Source: Haloferula helveola (GTDB lineage: Bacteria > Verrucomicrobiota > Verrucomicrobiia > Verrucomicrobiales > Akkermansiaceae). Taken from it: 64,000 nt of DNA. Positions 17,713-26,933 of this stretch are shown here, piece by piece. Position 1 is the stretch's first letter. The number at the start of each line of letters is the position of its first letter. The position numbers and the translations under genes were made by a program. The notes beneath the pieces were generated by a model. It did not search any database and had not been told where the DNA came from. It saw only the letters and a list, made by a program, of their open reading frames with translations. The stretch spans positions 5,580,001 through 5,644,000 of the forward strand of contig NZ_AP024702.1 in assembly GCF_037076345.1 (NCBI RefSeq), given 5' to 3'.

Positions 17713-18753
17713 ATGACGCCCGCTTCCCTCGGATTCTCGATGCCTCCCGAATGGTCGCCCCAGTGCGCCGTCTGGCTCTCGTGGCCGGTCGAGGACCCCC
17801 GCCATTGGGGTGGCAACAAACGCGCACTCATCGTGGCGAAGTTCGCTGAGTATGCTGCGGCGATCACCCGTTTCGAGCCCGTCAGAGTCAATGCGCCGGC
17901 AGCCGAACACGACGCCATCCGGGTGGCCTGCAATCAGGCCAAGGCGATTCCGGAGCGGGTGGAGCTTTTCGATCACCTCCACGACGACGTCTGGTGCCGG
18001 GACCACGGGCCGCTGTTCGTGCGAAACGAATCCACTGGTGAAGTGGCCGTCACGGATTGGGAATTCAATGCTTGGGGCGGCAAGTTCGCCCCGTGGGACA
18101 AGGACAACTCGATTCCGGCGCAGATCGCCCGCTCATTGGACCTGCGCCGCTTCGAGGCAGGTATGATTCTCGAAGGTGGCGCGATTGAGATCAACGGCCT
18201 CGGACAGCTACTCACCACCGAAGCCGTGCTTCTGAATCCCAACCGAAATCCGCATCTGTCTCGGGAACAGATTGAGGAACGCTTGAGGGATATCCTCGGC
18301 GTGAACGAAGTCCTGTGGCTCTCGCAAGGGATCGAAGGCGACGATACCGACGGCCACATCGATGATCTCGCCCGCTTTGTGGAACCCACCACGCTCGTGG
18401 CCTGCACGGCGCCCGAAGGTCCGAACCGAACCGTCCTCGAAGACAATCTGGCACGGCTACGCGAATTCAGAACTCCGCACGGCAGACCTTTCGACATCGT
18501 CGAGATCCCCCTTCCCGACCCATGTGAAATCCCGGGTTGGAGGCTTCCGGTCTTACCGGCTTCCTACGTCAATTTCCTGATCGTGAATGGAGGCGTGCTC
18601 GTTCCCACATTCCGTCAAATGCGGAACGACGACCACGCGCTGGGACTGCTCCGCGAGCTTTTCCCGGACCGCGAAGTCCATGGAATCGACTGTCTCGATC
18701 TGGTGGAGGAAGGCGGAACCCTGCACTGCCTGTCGCAGCAGCAGCCGGCCTGA
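17713..18753 (+). CDS. aguA: Agmatine deiminase
   Basis: 346 residues of the guanidino-group-modifying (peptidyl-arginine deiminase-like) family. It converts agmatine to N-carbamoylputrescine and ammonia, feeding AguB. Visible family segments include MPPEWSPQCAVWLSWP near the N-terminus, DVWCRDHGPLFV, EGGAIEING, the His-containing DTDGHIDDLARFV and the C-terminal EEGGTLHCLSQQQ with the catalytic Cys at about 339. I chose the ATG at 17713; a GTG at 17695 would add six residues. The gene ends exactly where the opposing VWA gene's stop begins (18753/18754), so transcription of the two converges head on. Confidence 0.93.
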   Translation: MTPASLGFSMPPEWSPQCAVWLSWPVEDPRHWGGNKRALIVAKFAEYAAAITRFEPVRVNAPAAEHDAIRVACNQAKAIPERVELFDHLHDDVWCRDHGPLFVRNESTGEVAVTDWEFNAWGGKFAPWDKDNSIPAQIARSLDLRRFEAGMILEGGAIEINGLGQLLTTEAVLLNPNRNPHLSREQIEERLRDILGVNEVLWLSQGIEGDDTDGHIDDLARFVEPTTLVACTAPEGPNRTVLEDNLARLREFRTPHGRPFDIVEIPLPDPCEIPGWRLPVLPASYVNFLIVNGGVLVPTFRQMRNDDHALGLLRELFPDREVHGIDCLDLVEEGGTLHCLSQQQPA

Positions 18754-19821
18754 TCACTTCAGGGGGATAATGTCCACCTTGCCGCCCGGCCGGACGATGG
18801 AGAACTGACCGCCGGTTCGCTTCGCCATCTCCTTCATGCCTGCTTCGGCCTTCGGGTCCATCATCGCCACGGTATTGATGATGATCCCCTTGGACTTGGC
18901 CTTCGCACCGATCGACTTCGCTGTCTTCATCGAGTCCGGTCCTGCGGATCCATCGGTCATGAAGAAGATGATCTGAGGCGCCGGATCCATTCCCAGTGCC
19001 ATATCGAGCGGGTTCTCCCAGTTGGTACCCCAAACGAGAGGGGTGTCGCGAACGTGATCGAGCGCCTTGTTCCGGGAACTCGGACCGCCCGAGATCCACT
19101 CGGGCTTGAGACGTTTTCCGACCGGATCCCAAACATGGGCGTTGCCCGGCGATTTCCATTTGTACTCGTCGCCGTCGAACTTCACGACACCGGTCTTCTT
19201 GGCGTTCAGCTTCACTTCGCTGCCGGCGACCCATGCCGGACCCGCGAAGAAGATCATTTGGAACTGCATTCCGACGCTCAGTTGCGCGACCGACTTCTCA
19301 AGTTCCTGCCGCATCAGCTTGTCCCGCTGACCGCTCATCGACGCGGAGTAGTCGATGACGTAACAGATCCGCTGGGCCGAGACCTGCTGGCGGAAGAAAG
19401 TGGTACCGCCACCGCCCATACCGTCGCCACTGCCATTGCCCCATCCCTCGCCGAAGTCATCTCCGTTCCCGAAGTCGATCGAAGGCTCGGTGACCTCGAG
19501 ATCCGGCACCGGAATCGCCGTCGGCGAGACCACATTGGCCGCGATCACCTTGGCTGCGGATGAGGACGGTGAGGAAGGCTTCCGCTGAACCTGGGACATC
19601 GTCTTCTGCTTGATCTCCTCCTGCTGGTCTTGCGAAGCGGCGTAGGAGACGATCGTCACATCCTCCTTCATCAGCGACGGCAGGAAGATGAAGGCGAGAA
19701 TCAGAAGCATGAGTGCCAGAACCAAAAGGGAGATCAGCACGCTCGTGATCGTGCTCACCCGCCGCTGGTGGCGGACTCTGGCTTCTTGGGCGTCCAGGAA
19801 TTGGAAGGATACTCGTGACAT
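18754..19821 (-). CDS. Membrane-anchored VWA-domain protein
   Basis: 355 residues. A short cytoplasmic N-terminus (1-25) is followed by one transmembrane segment (about 26-50, SVLISLLVLALMLLILAFIFLP), a Ser/Pro/Gly-rich linker with a GNGDDFGEGWGNGSGDGMGGGG run, and a C-terminal VWA domain (about 155-355). The metal-ion adhesion site is present: DYSASMS, then a later TDGSAG. The domain ends in KTGGQFSIV-like residues (here RTGGQFSIV) typical of VWA folds. This layout, a single anchor then linker then VWA, is common in Verrucomicrobia and Planctomycetes; the partner is unknown. It lies divergent from the M32 carboxypeptidase gene, 189 bases away. Confidence 0.85.
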   Translation of the reverse strand: MSRVSFQFLDAQEARVRHQRRVSTITSVLISLLVLALMLLILAFIFLPSLMKEDVTIVSYAASQDQQEEIKQKTMSQVQRKPSSPSSSAAKVIAANVVSPTAIPVPDLEVTEPSIDFGNGDDFGEGWGNGSGDGMGGGGTTFFRQQVSAQRICYVIDYSASMSGQRDKLMRQELEKSVAQLSVGMQFQMIFFAGPAWVAGSEVKLNAKKTGVVKFDGDEYKWKSPGNAHVWDPVGKRLKPEWISGGPSSRNKALDHVRDTPLVWGTNWENPLDMALGMDPAPQIIFFMTDGSAGPDSMKTAKSIGAKAKSKGIIINTVAMMDPKAEAGMKEMAKRTGGQFSIVRPGGKVDIIPLK

Positions 19822-20010
19822 GGCGATGGGGTTCTTTGGAATGTCACCCGGCGGCGTGCACGAATGCCCACAGCCCGGTGGTATGGCGACAATAAGCCAT
19901 CTCCCTATTGGCGTAAACGTTCCAAACCCGGGGAATGTTAGCCAAAATTGTCAGGATTCGGCAGGACACGGACCTTGCCAGCCGGCGCCAGCGCCCCCTA
20001 TCCAAGGGGC

Positions 20011-21489
20011 ATGACGTCAATGGAGCGCCTGAAAGCCCTTGCCAGCGAGGCCGAGACCGTTTCCTCCGCAGCATCGGTGCTCGGATGGGATCAGGAGACC
20101 AACCTGCCTCCCGACGGAGGCCCGTGGCGGGCAAAGCAGCTTTCGTGGCTTTCTGGCCGCCATCACGAGATGGTGACCTCGGAAGCTTGGAAGTCGGCAA
20201 TCGAAGAGGCGCTTGCCAATTGCGACGAGGAGGACTCCCGCGCCTCCCGCAATCTCACGGAGATGCGCCGCCAGTTCGAGCGGAAGCAACGACTCCCGAC
20301 CGAGCTCGTCGAAAGGGCTTCAAGCCTCTCGTCCAGGGCAAAACAGGTGTGGTCGGACGCCCGGAAACATGACGATTTTTTGCGTTTCGCTCCCCTACTT
20401 GAGGAGTTGGTCGGCATTGCCCGGGAGAAGGCCGAGCTCTGGGGCTACGCGGACGAGCCCTACGACGCCCTCCTTGAGACCTACGAACGCGGAGCCACGA
20501 CTGCGAAGGTCGCCTCGATCTTCGAAGGAATGGGATCCGAACTGCGCGAGATCAGCCAAGCCGCGGTCGACCGGTTTGCGGCCAATCCGGTCGAGTTGCC
20601 TGCCGGCCCCTACCCGGAGGAGGCGCAGGCCCGATTCAACCGCGAAGTGGCCGAGGCGCTCGGATTCGACTTCTCCATGGGGAGGATCGACACGACCACT
20701 CATCCCTTTTGCACCACCTTGGGACCGGCCGACGTGCGGCTGACCACCCGCTACGATCTCGACGATTTCACCTCCTCATTATTCGGGGTGATGCACGAAG
20801 CCGGACACGGTCTCTACGAGCAGGGACTCAGAGCCGAGGACTACGGCACACCGGCGGGCGATGCCGTTTCACTTGGAATCCACGAGTCGCAGTCACGGCT
20901 GTGGGAAAACCACATCGGGCGCTCCCGTGCCTTCTGGGATCGCTGGTTTCCGGTCGCCTGCAAGCACTTCCCCCAACTTGAAGCATTCGGCCTCGATGCC
21001 TTCATGGGCTTCGTCCAGCGCTCCGAAAAGTCCTTCATCCGAGTCGAAGCGGACGAAGCGACCTACGACCTGCACATCCTGCTCCGCTTCGATCTGGAGC
21101 GCCGTTTGGTCCAAGGCGACCTGCAGGTGAAGGATGTTCCCGCCGCATGGAACGAGCGCTTCGAAGCCGGCTTCGGCATCACACCGCCGAATGACCGCGA
21201 AGGATGCCTTCAGGACATTCATTGGGCCATGGGCGGGCTGGGCTATTTCCCGACCTACTCCCTCGGCAATCTCAATGCCGCTCAGCTCTTCGAAGCGGCC
21301 CGGGCGGTTCCGGATATTGCCACCGGCATCGACCGCTCCGACTACGCTCCCCTGCTCGCGTGGCTACGTGAGAAGGTTCACTGCCACGGAGGCACTCTTG
21401 ATCCGGACGAAATCATCCGCGACGCGACCGGCAACGAGCCGAGTCCGGAAGCGCACCTTCGGCACCTTCGGAAACGCTACGTCGGCTGA
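20011..21489 (+). CDS. M32-family carboxypeptidase (Taq type)
   Basis: 492 residues. A thermostable carboxypeptidase 1 (Taq) homologue, a zinc metallopeptidase removing C-terminal residues with broad specificity in the cytoplasm. The HEXXH zinc motif is HEAGH at 262-266 within FGVMHEAGHGLYEQG. Other family blocks are ASVLGWDQET near the N-terminus, HPFCTTLGPADVRLTTRY before the zinc site and GIHESQSRLWENHIGRS after it, which supplies the third ligand Glu. The length matches the family (about 500). The ATG at 20011 was chosen because upstream residues of the open frame are not conserved; an ATG at 20020 is also possible. Confidence 0.93.
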   Translation: MTSMERLKALASEAETVSSAASVLGWDQETNLPPDGGPWRAKQLSWLSGRHHEMVTSEAWKSAIEEALANCDEEDSRASRNLTEMRRQFERKQRLPTELVERASSLSSRAKQVWSDARKHDDFLRFAPLLEELVGIAREKAELWGYADEPYDALLETYERGATTAKVASIFEGMGSELREISQAAVDRFAANPVELPAGPYPEEAQARFNREVAEALGFDFSMGRIDTTTHPFCTTLGPADVRLTTRYDLDDFTSSLFGVMHEAGHGLYEQGLRAEDYGTPAGDAVSLGIHESQSRLWENHIGRSRAFWDRWFPVACKHFPQLEAFGLDAFMGFVQRSEKSFIRVEADEATYDLHILLRFDLERRLVQGDLQVKDVPAAWNERFEAGFGITPPNDREGCLQDIHWAMGGLGYFPTYSLGNLNAAQLFEAARAVPDIATGIDRSDYAPLLAWLREKVHCHGGTLDPDEIIRDATGNEPSPEAHLRHLRKRYVG

Positions 21490-21501
21490 ACCGGGCGGAC
21501 C

Positions 21502-22347
21502 TCAGCGGATCTCCATCCCGCTTTTCGGCCAGATCCAGCGGACGATCTTGCCGTCCTCGATCAGCGCCTGCGCCTGGATGTTCTTCACGCCGAAGATGGT
21601 CTCCGCCTTGTAGGCCACCAGACCGGTCTGGTAAGTCTTGCCGTCGCGCTCCTCGTCCTCGCCTGCCTTCCAGCCGAGCACCTGATCGAAGGTGAACTCC
21701 TTGATCTGGCCACCCTTGATGCTCTCCTGCATGAGGCTGACGATTTGCTCGGCATCGAGTTTGGCTCCGCCGGTTGATGCCGGTGTGGGTTCCGGGGTCG
21801 GCTCGGGAGTGGGCACAGGATCGGGCGTCGGGGTCGGCTCCGGGGTCATTTCCGGATCCGTCACGGCCACCGTCGGCTCGGCCGCTGGAGGCTTGTTGCC
21901 CAATCGCTCGACCAAATCGGTTGCCATCACGGCGACGCGACCTTCGATCGGTCCGCCGAAAGGGCTGACCACCAGTTCACCCTGCTCGATCCGCACCGGC
22001 GTGACAGGAGCGCCAGCGGGCATCACCATCGGGTCCGGGGATCCCGCGACCGCAAACTCAACCTTCTGCTTGAGCGTGACCTTCTCCGGAAGTTGGTCCG
22101 GCTTGAGGTCCGCCACCCACGCCGGCGCCGCGGCAACCGGAGGCTTTACCGGAGGGACGGGAGGTGTGGGAGGTTCCACCGGAGGTGCCGTGTCTCCGCC
22201 GCCACCGCCGCCAGCAAGCCCTTCATCTGCCTTGCCTTGCTCCGCAGGCTTCGCCTCCGAAATCCACGTGGGGCGGATCGACGGCTCGAGCCAGTATCCG
22301 GCGGCTCCTGCGATGGCGATTCCAATGAAGGCGAGAACGGGTTTCAT
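21502..22347 (-). CDS. Proline-rich membrane-anchored protein of unknown function
   Basis: 281 residues from the ATG at 22347 (MKPVLAFIGIAIAGAAGYWLEP), a short N-terminal membrane anchor or uncleaved signal. A Gly-rich run (GGGGGG) and a Pro/Val repeat (PPVEPPTPPVPPVKPP) follow, then a beta-rich region, a Thr-Pro-Glu-Pro repeat tract of about 30 residues and a C-terminal domain of about 85 residues (AEQIVSLMQESIKGGQIKEFTF to KIVRWIWPKSGMEIR). I do not recognise the C-terminal domain. The two Pro-rich tracts probably span a periplasmic distance. It is divergent from polA with 112 bases between starts and convergent with the M32 gene. Confidence 0.7.
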   Translation of the reverse strand: MKPVLAFIGIAIAGAAGYWLEPSIRPTWISEAKPAEQGKADEGLAGGGGGGDTAPPVEPPTPPVPPVKPPVAAAPAWVADLKPDQLPEKVTLKQKVEFAVAGSPDPMVMPAGAPVTPVRIEQGELVVSPFGGPIEGRVAVMATDLVERLGNKPPAAEPTVAVTDPEMTPEPTPTPDPVPTPEPTPEPTPASTGGAKLDAEQIVSLMQESIKGGQIKEFTFDQVLGWKAGEDEERDGKTYQTGLVAYKAETIFGVKNIQAQALIEDGKIVRWIWPKSGMEIR

Positions 22348-22459
22348 GCTGCCCGATACGTAAGAGTTGACTCTCATCTTTGCCAGAGTTTTGCGGCGGC
22401 TGACAAGAATCCGCGGATGCCTCTGGACGCCCTCCGGCCGGTCCGCTCAGCTTTGGCGC

Positions 22460-25231
22460 ATGCCCCGGCTGTATCTCCTCGACGGAATGGCGTTGGTCTA
22501 TCGCGCCCACTTCGCCCTGATCCGGAATCCCATCCGGAACTCCAAGGGAATCAACACGTCGGCGCTCTACGGCTTCACCAACACCCTGCTGACGATCCTC
22601 GAAAACGAGAAGCCGACTCACCTTGGCGTGGCCTTCGACACCTCGGCTCCCACGCCACGGCACGAGAAGTTCCCCGAATACAAGGCACAGCGCGAGGACA
22701 TGCCCGAGGAGCTCGCTGCCGCCATTCCGAACGTGAAGCGCCTCTGCCGCGCCTTCCATCTTCCGGTGCTCGAACTGGACGGCTACGAGGCCGACGACAT
22801 CATCGGCACGATCGCCAAGCGGGCCGAACGGGAGGACGGATTCGAGACCTACATGGTCACCCCGGACAAGGATTTTGCCCAATTGATCTCGGCCAGCACC
22901 TTCATGTGGCGCCCCGGCAAGAAGGGGTCCGAACATGAAGTCATCGGCCCCGACAAACTCGAGGAGATTTGGGGGGTCGACGAACCTTCCAAGATCGTCG
23001 ATCTGCTCGGAATGATGGGCGACGCGGTCGACAACATTCCCGGCATCCCCGGCATCGGCCTGAAGACCGCGCAGAAGCTGATCACCCAGTTCGGCTCGCT
23101 CGAAGGGTTGCTTTCACGGACGGGCGAGCTGAAGGGCAAACAGAAGGAAAAGGTCGAAGCGAACGTCGACCAGGCCCGGCTCTCCAAGGATCTCGCAACC
23201 ATCATCACCGATGTCCCGATCGAAGTGGGTTGGAACGACCTTTCCCTCGACAATCGTAACGACGACGCAGTGCGCGAGCTGTTCAATGAGTTCGAGTTCC
23301 GATCCCTGTCGAAACGGCTTTACGGAGACGCCGCGCCATCGGGCGGCACCGGCGACGACTCTTCGGTGCCTTTGCTTCAGGAAACGTTCCGGACCTTGAG
23401 CGACGTCGCCCACGACTACCGTCTGGTTCGCGACGACAAGGACCGCGACGAACTCTTCGAGAAACTCGGCTCCGGCAAGCGGTTTTGCTTCGACATCGAA
23501 ACGACCTCGCTCGACCGCTTCGAGGCACGCTTGCTCGGCATCGCTTTCTCGTGGAAAGACCACGAGGGTTGGTATCTTCCCTATGATCCGTCGCTTGATG
23601 AGCGGCTCCGCGAAGTCTTTTCGGGCAGCGCGCTGAAGGTCGGCCACAACCTGAAGTACGACCTTTCCGTACTTCATCATCTCGGGCTTCCGGTGGAAGG
23701 GCCCTTCTTCGACACGATGCTGGCCCATGCTCTCGTGAGCCCCGAGCTGAAGCACAGCATGGACTATCTCAGCGAGTCCCTGCTCGGCTACCGGCCGGTC
23801 AAACTGGCCGACATCGTGCCTGAACCCGAGAACGGCGGCGAGGACGACCTGTTCAGCCACGCGGCGAAGAAGAAACCCGGCAAGGACCTCGACATCGAAT
23901 CGATCCCTCTCGAAGCGCTCGCGGAATACGCCGCGGAGGATGCGGACGTGACGTGGCAGCTCTACGGCAAGATGAGCAAGGCGCTGGCCGACCACGACCT
24001 GGAGAAGGTCTTCGAGACCATGGAAGCTCCGCTGCTCCCCGTGCTGGTGCGGATGGAAATGGAAGGCATCCGCCTCGACCCCGAGGCGCTCGACTCGATC
24101 CGCAACAAGCTCCAGGCCCGGATCGACGAACTCGCCAAGTCCATCTCCGACCAGGCCGGACGTCCCTTCAACCTCAACTCCCCGAAGCAGCTCGGCGAGA
24201 TCCTCTTCGATGAACTGAATTTGGTCGAGAAGCCGAAGAAAACCCGCACGGGTCAGTACAAGACCGATGAGCAGACACTTTCGGCACTCGCCGGCCTGCA
24301 CCCGATCATCGACGCGATCCTCGAATACCGCGAGGCGACCAAACTGAAGTCGACCTACATCGACGCGCTGCCCGGACACGTCCAGCAGGAGACCAGTCGG
24401 GTGCACACCCATTTCCACCAGCTCGTCGCGGCGACCGGACGGCTCGCATCGACCGATCCGAACCTGCAGAACATCCCGGTCCGCTCCGCCAACGGACGCG
24501 AGATTCGGCGGGCGTTCGTCCCGCGCGATGGATTCACGCTGCTGAGCTGCGACTATTCCCAGATCGAACTGCGGATCATGGCCGCGCTCGCCGGCGACGA
24601 GTCGATGATCGACGCGTTCCGTCACCAGAAGGACATTCACACGGCCACCGCGGCGAAGGTGTGGGGTGTGAGCGAAGCCGAAGTGACCAAGGACCAGCGA
24701 CGAGGAGCCAAGATGGTGAACTTCGGGATCATCTACGGCATCTCCGCTTTCGGACTCTCGCAACGACTCGGCATTCCCCGCGGCGAGGCGGCCGAAATCA
24801 TCGACAACTACTTCACGCAGTATCCGGCGATCCGCGAGTTCATGGACCGGACGATCGAGGAAGCGAGGGAAAGCGGACACGTCTCGACGCTCGGTGGTCG
24901 AAGACGCAGCTTTCCCGATCTCCGATCATCGAATCAGACGATCCGCGGCAATGCCGAGCGCGCCGCCATCAATACCCCGATCCAAGGCACGGCTGCCGAC
25001 ATGATCAAACTCGCGATGGTGCGGATCGATGCGCTGCTGCGGAAAAAAGACTACCGCAGCCGCATGCTGCTGCAGGTTCACGACGAACTGATCTTCGACC
25101 TCGATCCCGACGAGGAATCGACACTCGTCCCCGAAATCATCGGCCTGATGGAGTCGGCCCTACCGCTTCCGGGCAGCGTCCCGATTCTCGTCGAGCACGG
25201 TTCCGGACCCGACTGGCTGGCGGCTCACTGA
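22460..25231 (+). CDS. polA: DNA polymerase I
   Basis: 923 residues, full length. The 5' nuclease domain (1-300) begins MPRLYLLDGMALVYRAHFA and has the GYEADDIIGT and GIPGIGLKTA segments. The 3'-5' exonuclease appears intact: DIETTSLD, GHNLKYD and YAAEDADVTW carry the acidic residues, which are lost in many bacterial PolA proteins. The polymerase domain has LLSCDYSQIELR (motif A), RRGAKMVNFGIIYGIS (motif B, O-helix) and VHDEL at 873-877 (motif C). It fills gaps after Okazaki primer removal and in excision repair. The ATG at 22460 gives the canonical N-terminus; the frame extends to 22367 but without conserved residues. It converges with the Lrp gene 6 bases away. Confidence 0.97.
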   Translation: MPRLYLLDGMALVYRAHFALIRNPIRNSKGINTSALYGFTNTLLTILENEKPTHLGVAFDTSAPTPRHEKFPEYKAQREDMPEELAAAIPNVKRLCRAFHLPVLELDGYEADDIIGTIAKRAEREDGFETYMVTPDKDFAQLISASTFMWRPGKKGSEHEVIGPDKLEEIWGVDEPSKIVDLLGMMGDAVDNIPGIPGIGLKTAQKLITQFGSLEGLLSRTGELKGKQKEKVEANVDQARLSKDLATIITDVPIEVGWNDLSLDNRNDDAVRELFNEFEFRSLSKRLYGDAAPSGGTGDDSSVPLLQETFRTLSDVAHDYRLVRDDKDRDELFEKLGSGKRFCFDIETTSLDRFEARLLGIAFSWKDHEGWYLPYDPSLDERLREVFSGSALKVGHNLKYDLSVLHHLGLPVEGPFFDTMLAHALVSPELKHSMDYLSESLLGYRPVKLADIVPEPENGGEDDLFSHAAKKKPGKDLDIESIPLEALAEYAAEDADVTWQLYGKMSKALADHDLEKVFETMEAPLLPVLVRMEMEGIRLDPEALDSIRNKLQARIDELAKSISDQAGRPFNLNSPKQLGEILFDELNLVEKPKKTRTGQYKTDEQTLSALAGLHPIIDAILEYREATKLKSTYIDALPGHVQQETSRVHTHFHQLVAATGRLASTDPNLQNIPVRSANGREIRRAFVPRDGFTLLSCDYSQIELRIMAALAGDESMIDAFRHQKDIHTATAAKVWGVSEAEVTKDQRRGAKMVNFGIIYGISAFGLSQRLGIPRGEAAEIIDNYFTQYPAIREFMDRTIEEARESGHVSTLGGRRRSFPDLRSSNQTIRGNAERAAINTPIQGTAADMIKLAMVRIDALLRKKDYRSRMLLQVHDELIFDLDPDEESTLVPEIIGLMESALPLPGSVPILVEHGSGPDWLAAH

Positions 25232-25237
25232 ACCGGT

Positions 25238-25723
25238 TCAGGGCGTCACCGCAAGCCGCTCCGGCTCGTCATTCCCTTCGATGAGGAAACCGTTTTCCTT
25301 GTAGGTCTTCAGACGGAAATGGGTAGCCGTGGAAAGTACGCCATCCATCGTGCTCAGTCGCTCGGAAACAAAGCGCGCGACCTCCCGCAGGTCGGTTCCC
25401 TCGACGACGACCATGAGGTCGTATCCACCGCTAGCCAGATAGCAGCTCGAGACCTGCTCGAAACGGGCGATGCGAAGCGCAAGACGGTCGAATCCCCCGC
25501 CCCGCTCAGGTGTGAGCTTCACCTCGATGAAAGCCGAAACGTCCTGGTCGCCGGCACGCTCGGGATCGATCACCGCCTGGTAGCCGACGATCGTGCCGTC
25601 GTTCTCCCAATCCGCGATGCGCGCCCGGACCTCATCTTCGGTCAGCGAGAGGATCTCGCCGAGTTCCTTGTGGGTGTGGCGGGCCTTGCTGCGGAGCAGC
25701 GCGAGCAATGGGTCGATCGACAT
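25238..25723 (-). CDS. Lrp/AsnC-family transcriptional regulator
   Basis: 161 residues. An N-terminal winged helix-turn-helix (ARHTHKELGEILSLTEDEVRARIADW, then DGTIVGYQAVIDP) and a C-terminal RAM effector-binding domain (SSCYLASGGYDLMVVVEG, VLSTATHFRLKTYKENG). Family members form octamers and respond to amino acids. It stands alone between polA and the phosphofructokinase gene, 58 bases downstream of the latter and on the same strand, so co-transcription with pfk is possible. The recognition helix is somewhat divergent from classic Lrp. Confidence 0.88.
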   Translation of the reverse strand: MSIDPLLALLRSKARHTHKELGEILSLTEDEVRARIADWENDGTIVGYQAVIDPERAGDQDVSAFIEVKLTPERGGGFDRLALRIARFEQVSSCYLASGGYDLMVVVEGTDLREVARFVSERLSTMDGVLSTATHFRLKTYKENGFLIEGNDEPERLAVTP

Positions 25724-25781
25724 GGGAAAGTCCGGATATCCTGAATCGCGGTCCCGGGCAAGGCCGGGAGGCGAAATCGAA

Positions 25782-26855
25782 TCACTCGCCGAGCGAGATC
25801 CCGACCGCCTTGGCCGCCTGGACCATTTCGCCGTCCGGCTCGACCACCCGCAGTTGGTTCACCGCTTCCTCGATCGGAACCGAGTCCACGTGGTAGGCCT
25901 GGTAGCTGACCATGCGGCCGAAGCGGCCCTCTTCCGCAAGTTTCACCGCCATCACGCCGAAACGCGTGCCGAGAATCCGGTCGAGCGCCGTCGGAGCGCC
26001 ACCGCGCTGGAGGTGACCGAGCGTGCACGCACGCGTGTCCTTGCCGGTGAGTTGTTCCAACCGGTGCGCAACCACATCGCCGACCCCGCCGAGGCGGACC
26101 TCCCCGCCGGCGTTCTCCGCAATGGTGACCAGCTCGCCATCGGGCATGGTCGCGCCTTCGGCAACCACCACCAAAGTGCTGTGCGCGCCGAGCGCATCGC
26201 GTTGTTTGATGACATCGGCCACCTTCTCGAGGTTGAACGGAATCTCGGGAAGCAGGATCACGTTCGCACCACCGGCGATACCGCCCCAGAGGGCGATCCA
26301 TCCGGCGTGGCGGCCCATCACCTCGAGGACCATCACGCGCTTGTGGCTTTCCGCCGTGGTGTGGAGGCGGTCGAGGGCATCGACGACCGTGCTCACGGCA
26401 CTGTCGAATCCGAAAGTCATCGCGGTCGCGCGGAGGTCGTTGTCGATCGTCTTCGGCACCCCGATGACCGGCCATCCTTCGCGGTAAAGCTGCAGCGCAG
26501 TCGTAAGCGAGCCGTCGCCACCGACGACCACCAGCGCCCGGATCTCGAGCTGGTCGAGCGTGCGCTTGGCCTTGGCAACGATTTCGGCCGGAACTTCGGC
26601 GATGTCACCTTTGCCGACCTTCGCGGCAAAGTGACCCTTGTTGGTCGTTCCGAGGATCGTCCCGCCAAGTTTGAGAATCCCGATCGTGTCCTTCGGGTTG
26701 AGCACCTTGTAGTCGCCCGGAGGAAGCAGGCCTTCGAAGCCGTCCTTGAAGCCGATGCACTCCCAGCCGAGATTGTCCGCCGCTCCGACGACTCCGTGAA
26801 TGACCGCGTTGAGTCCCGGGCAATCGCCGCCGCTGTTGAGAATTCCGATCCGCAT
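25782..26855 (-). CDS. pfkA: 6-phosphofructokinase (G/K-type nucleotide pocket)
   Basis: 357 residues. Phosphorylates fructose 6-phosphate to fructose 1,6-bisphosphate. Visible motifs: ILNSGGDCPGLNA (phosphate loop), VVGGDGS at 111-116, PKTIDNDL at 134-141 with the catalytic Asp, EVMGRHAGWIA and LGHLQRGGAPTA. The two residues I know as phosphoryl-donor determinants are Gly115 (Gly in ATP enzymes, Asp in many PPi enzymes) and Lys135 (Gly in the E. coli ATP enzyme, Lys in PPi enzymes). This mixed G/K pair is, from memory, seen in the long actinobacterial-type ATP enzymes. ATP is therefore the more likely donor but it is not certain. No allosteric site assignment is attempted. Confidence 0.9.
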   Translation of the reverse strand: MRIGILNSGGDCPGLNAVIHGVVGAADNLGWECIGFKDGFEGLLPPGDYKVLNPKDTIGILKLGGTILGTTNKGHFAAKVGKGDIAEVPAEIVAKAKRTLDQLEIRALVVVGGDGSLTTALQLYREGWPVIGVPKTIDNDLRATAMTFGFDSAVSTVVDALDRLHTTAESHKRVMVLEVMGRHAGWIALWGGIAGGANVILLPEIPFNLEKVADVIKQRDALGAHSTLVVVAEGATMPDGELVTIAENAGGEVRLGGVGDVVAHRLEQLTGKDTRACTLGHLQRGGAPTALDRILGTRFGVMAVKLAEEGRFGRMVSYQAYHVDSVPIEEAVNQLRVVEPDGEMVQAAKAVGISLGE

Positions 26856-26933
26856 GAATCCGGCTTAGGCTGAAACGACCGCCGGGCGTAAGTCAAAAAA
26901 GCGGCATATGTGCCACTTTACCGGAGGCCGGGC

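Noticed and set aside
23114-24880. 588-codon open frame antisense to DNA polymerase I
   Set aside because: It lies entirely within the confident polA gene on the opposite strand; long antisense frames are common at this GC content.
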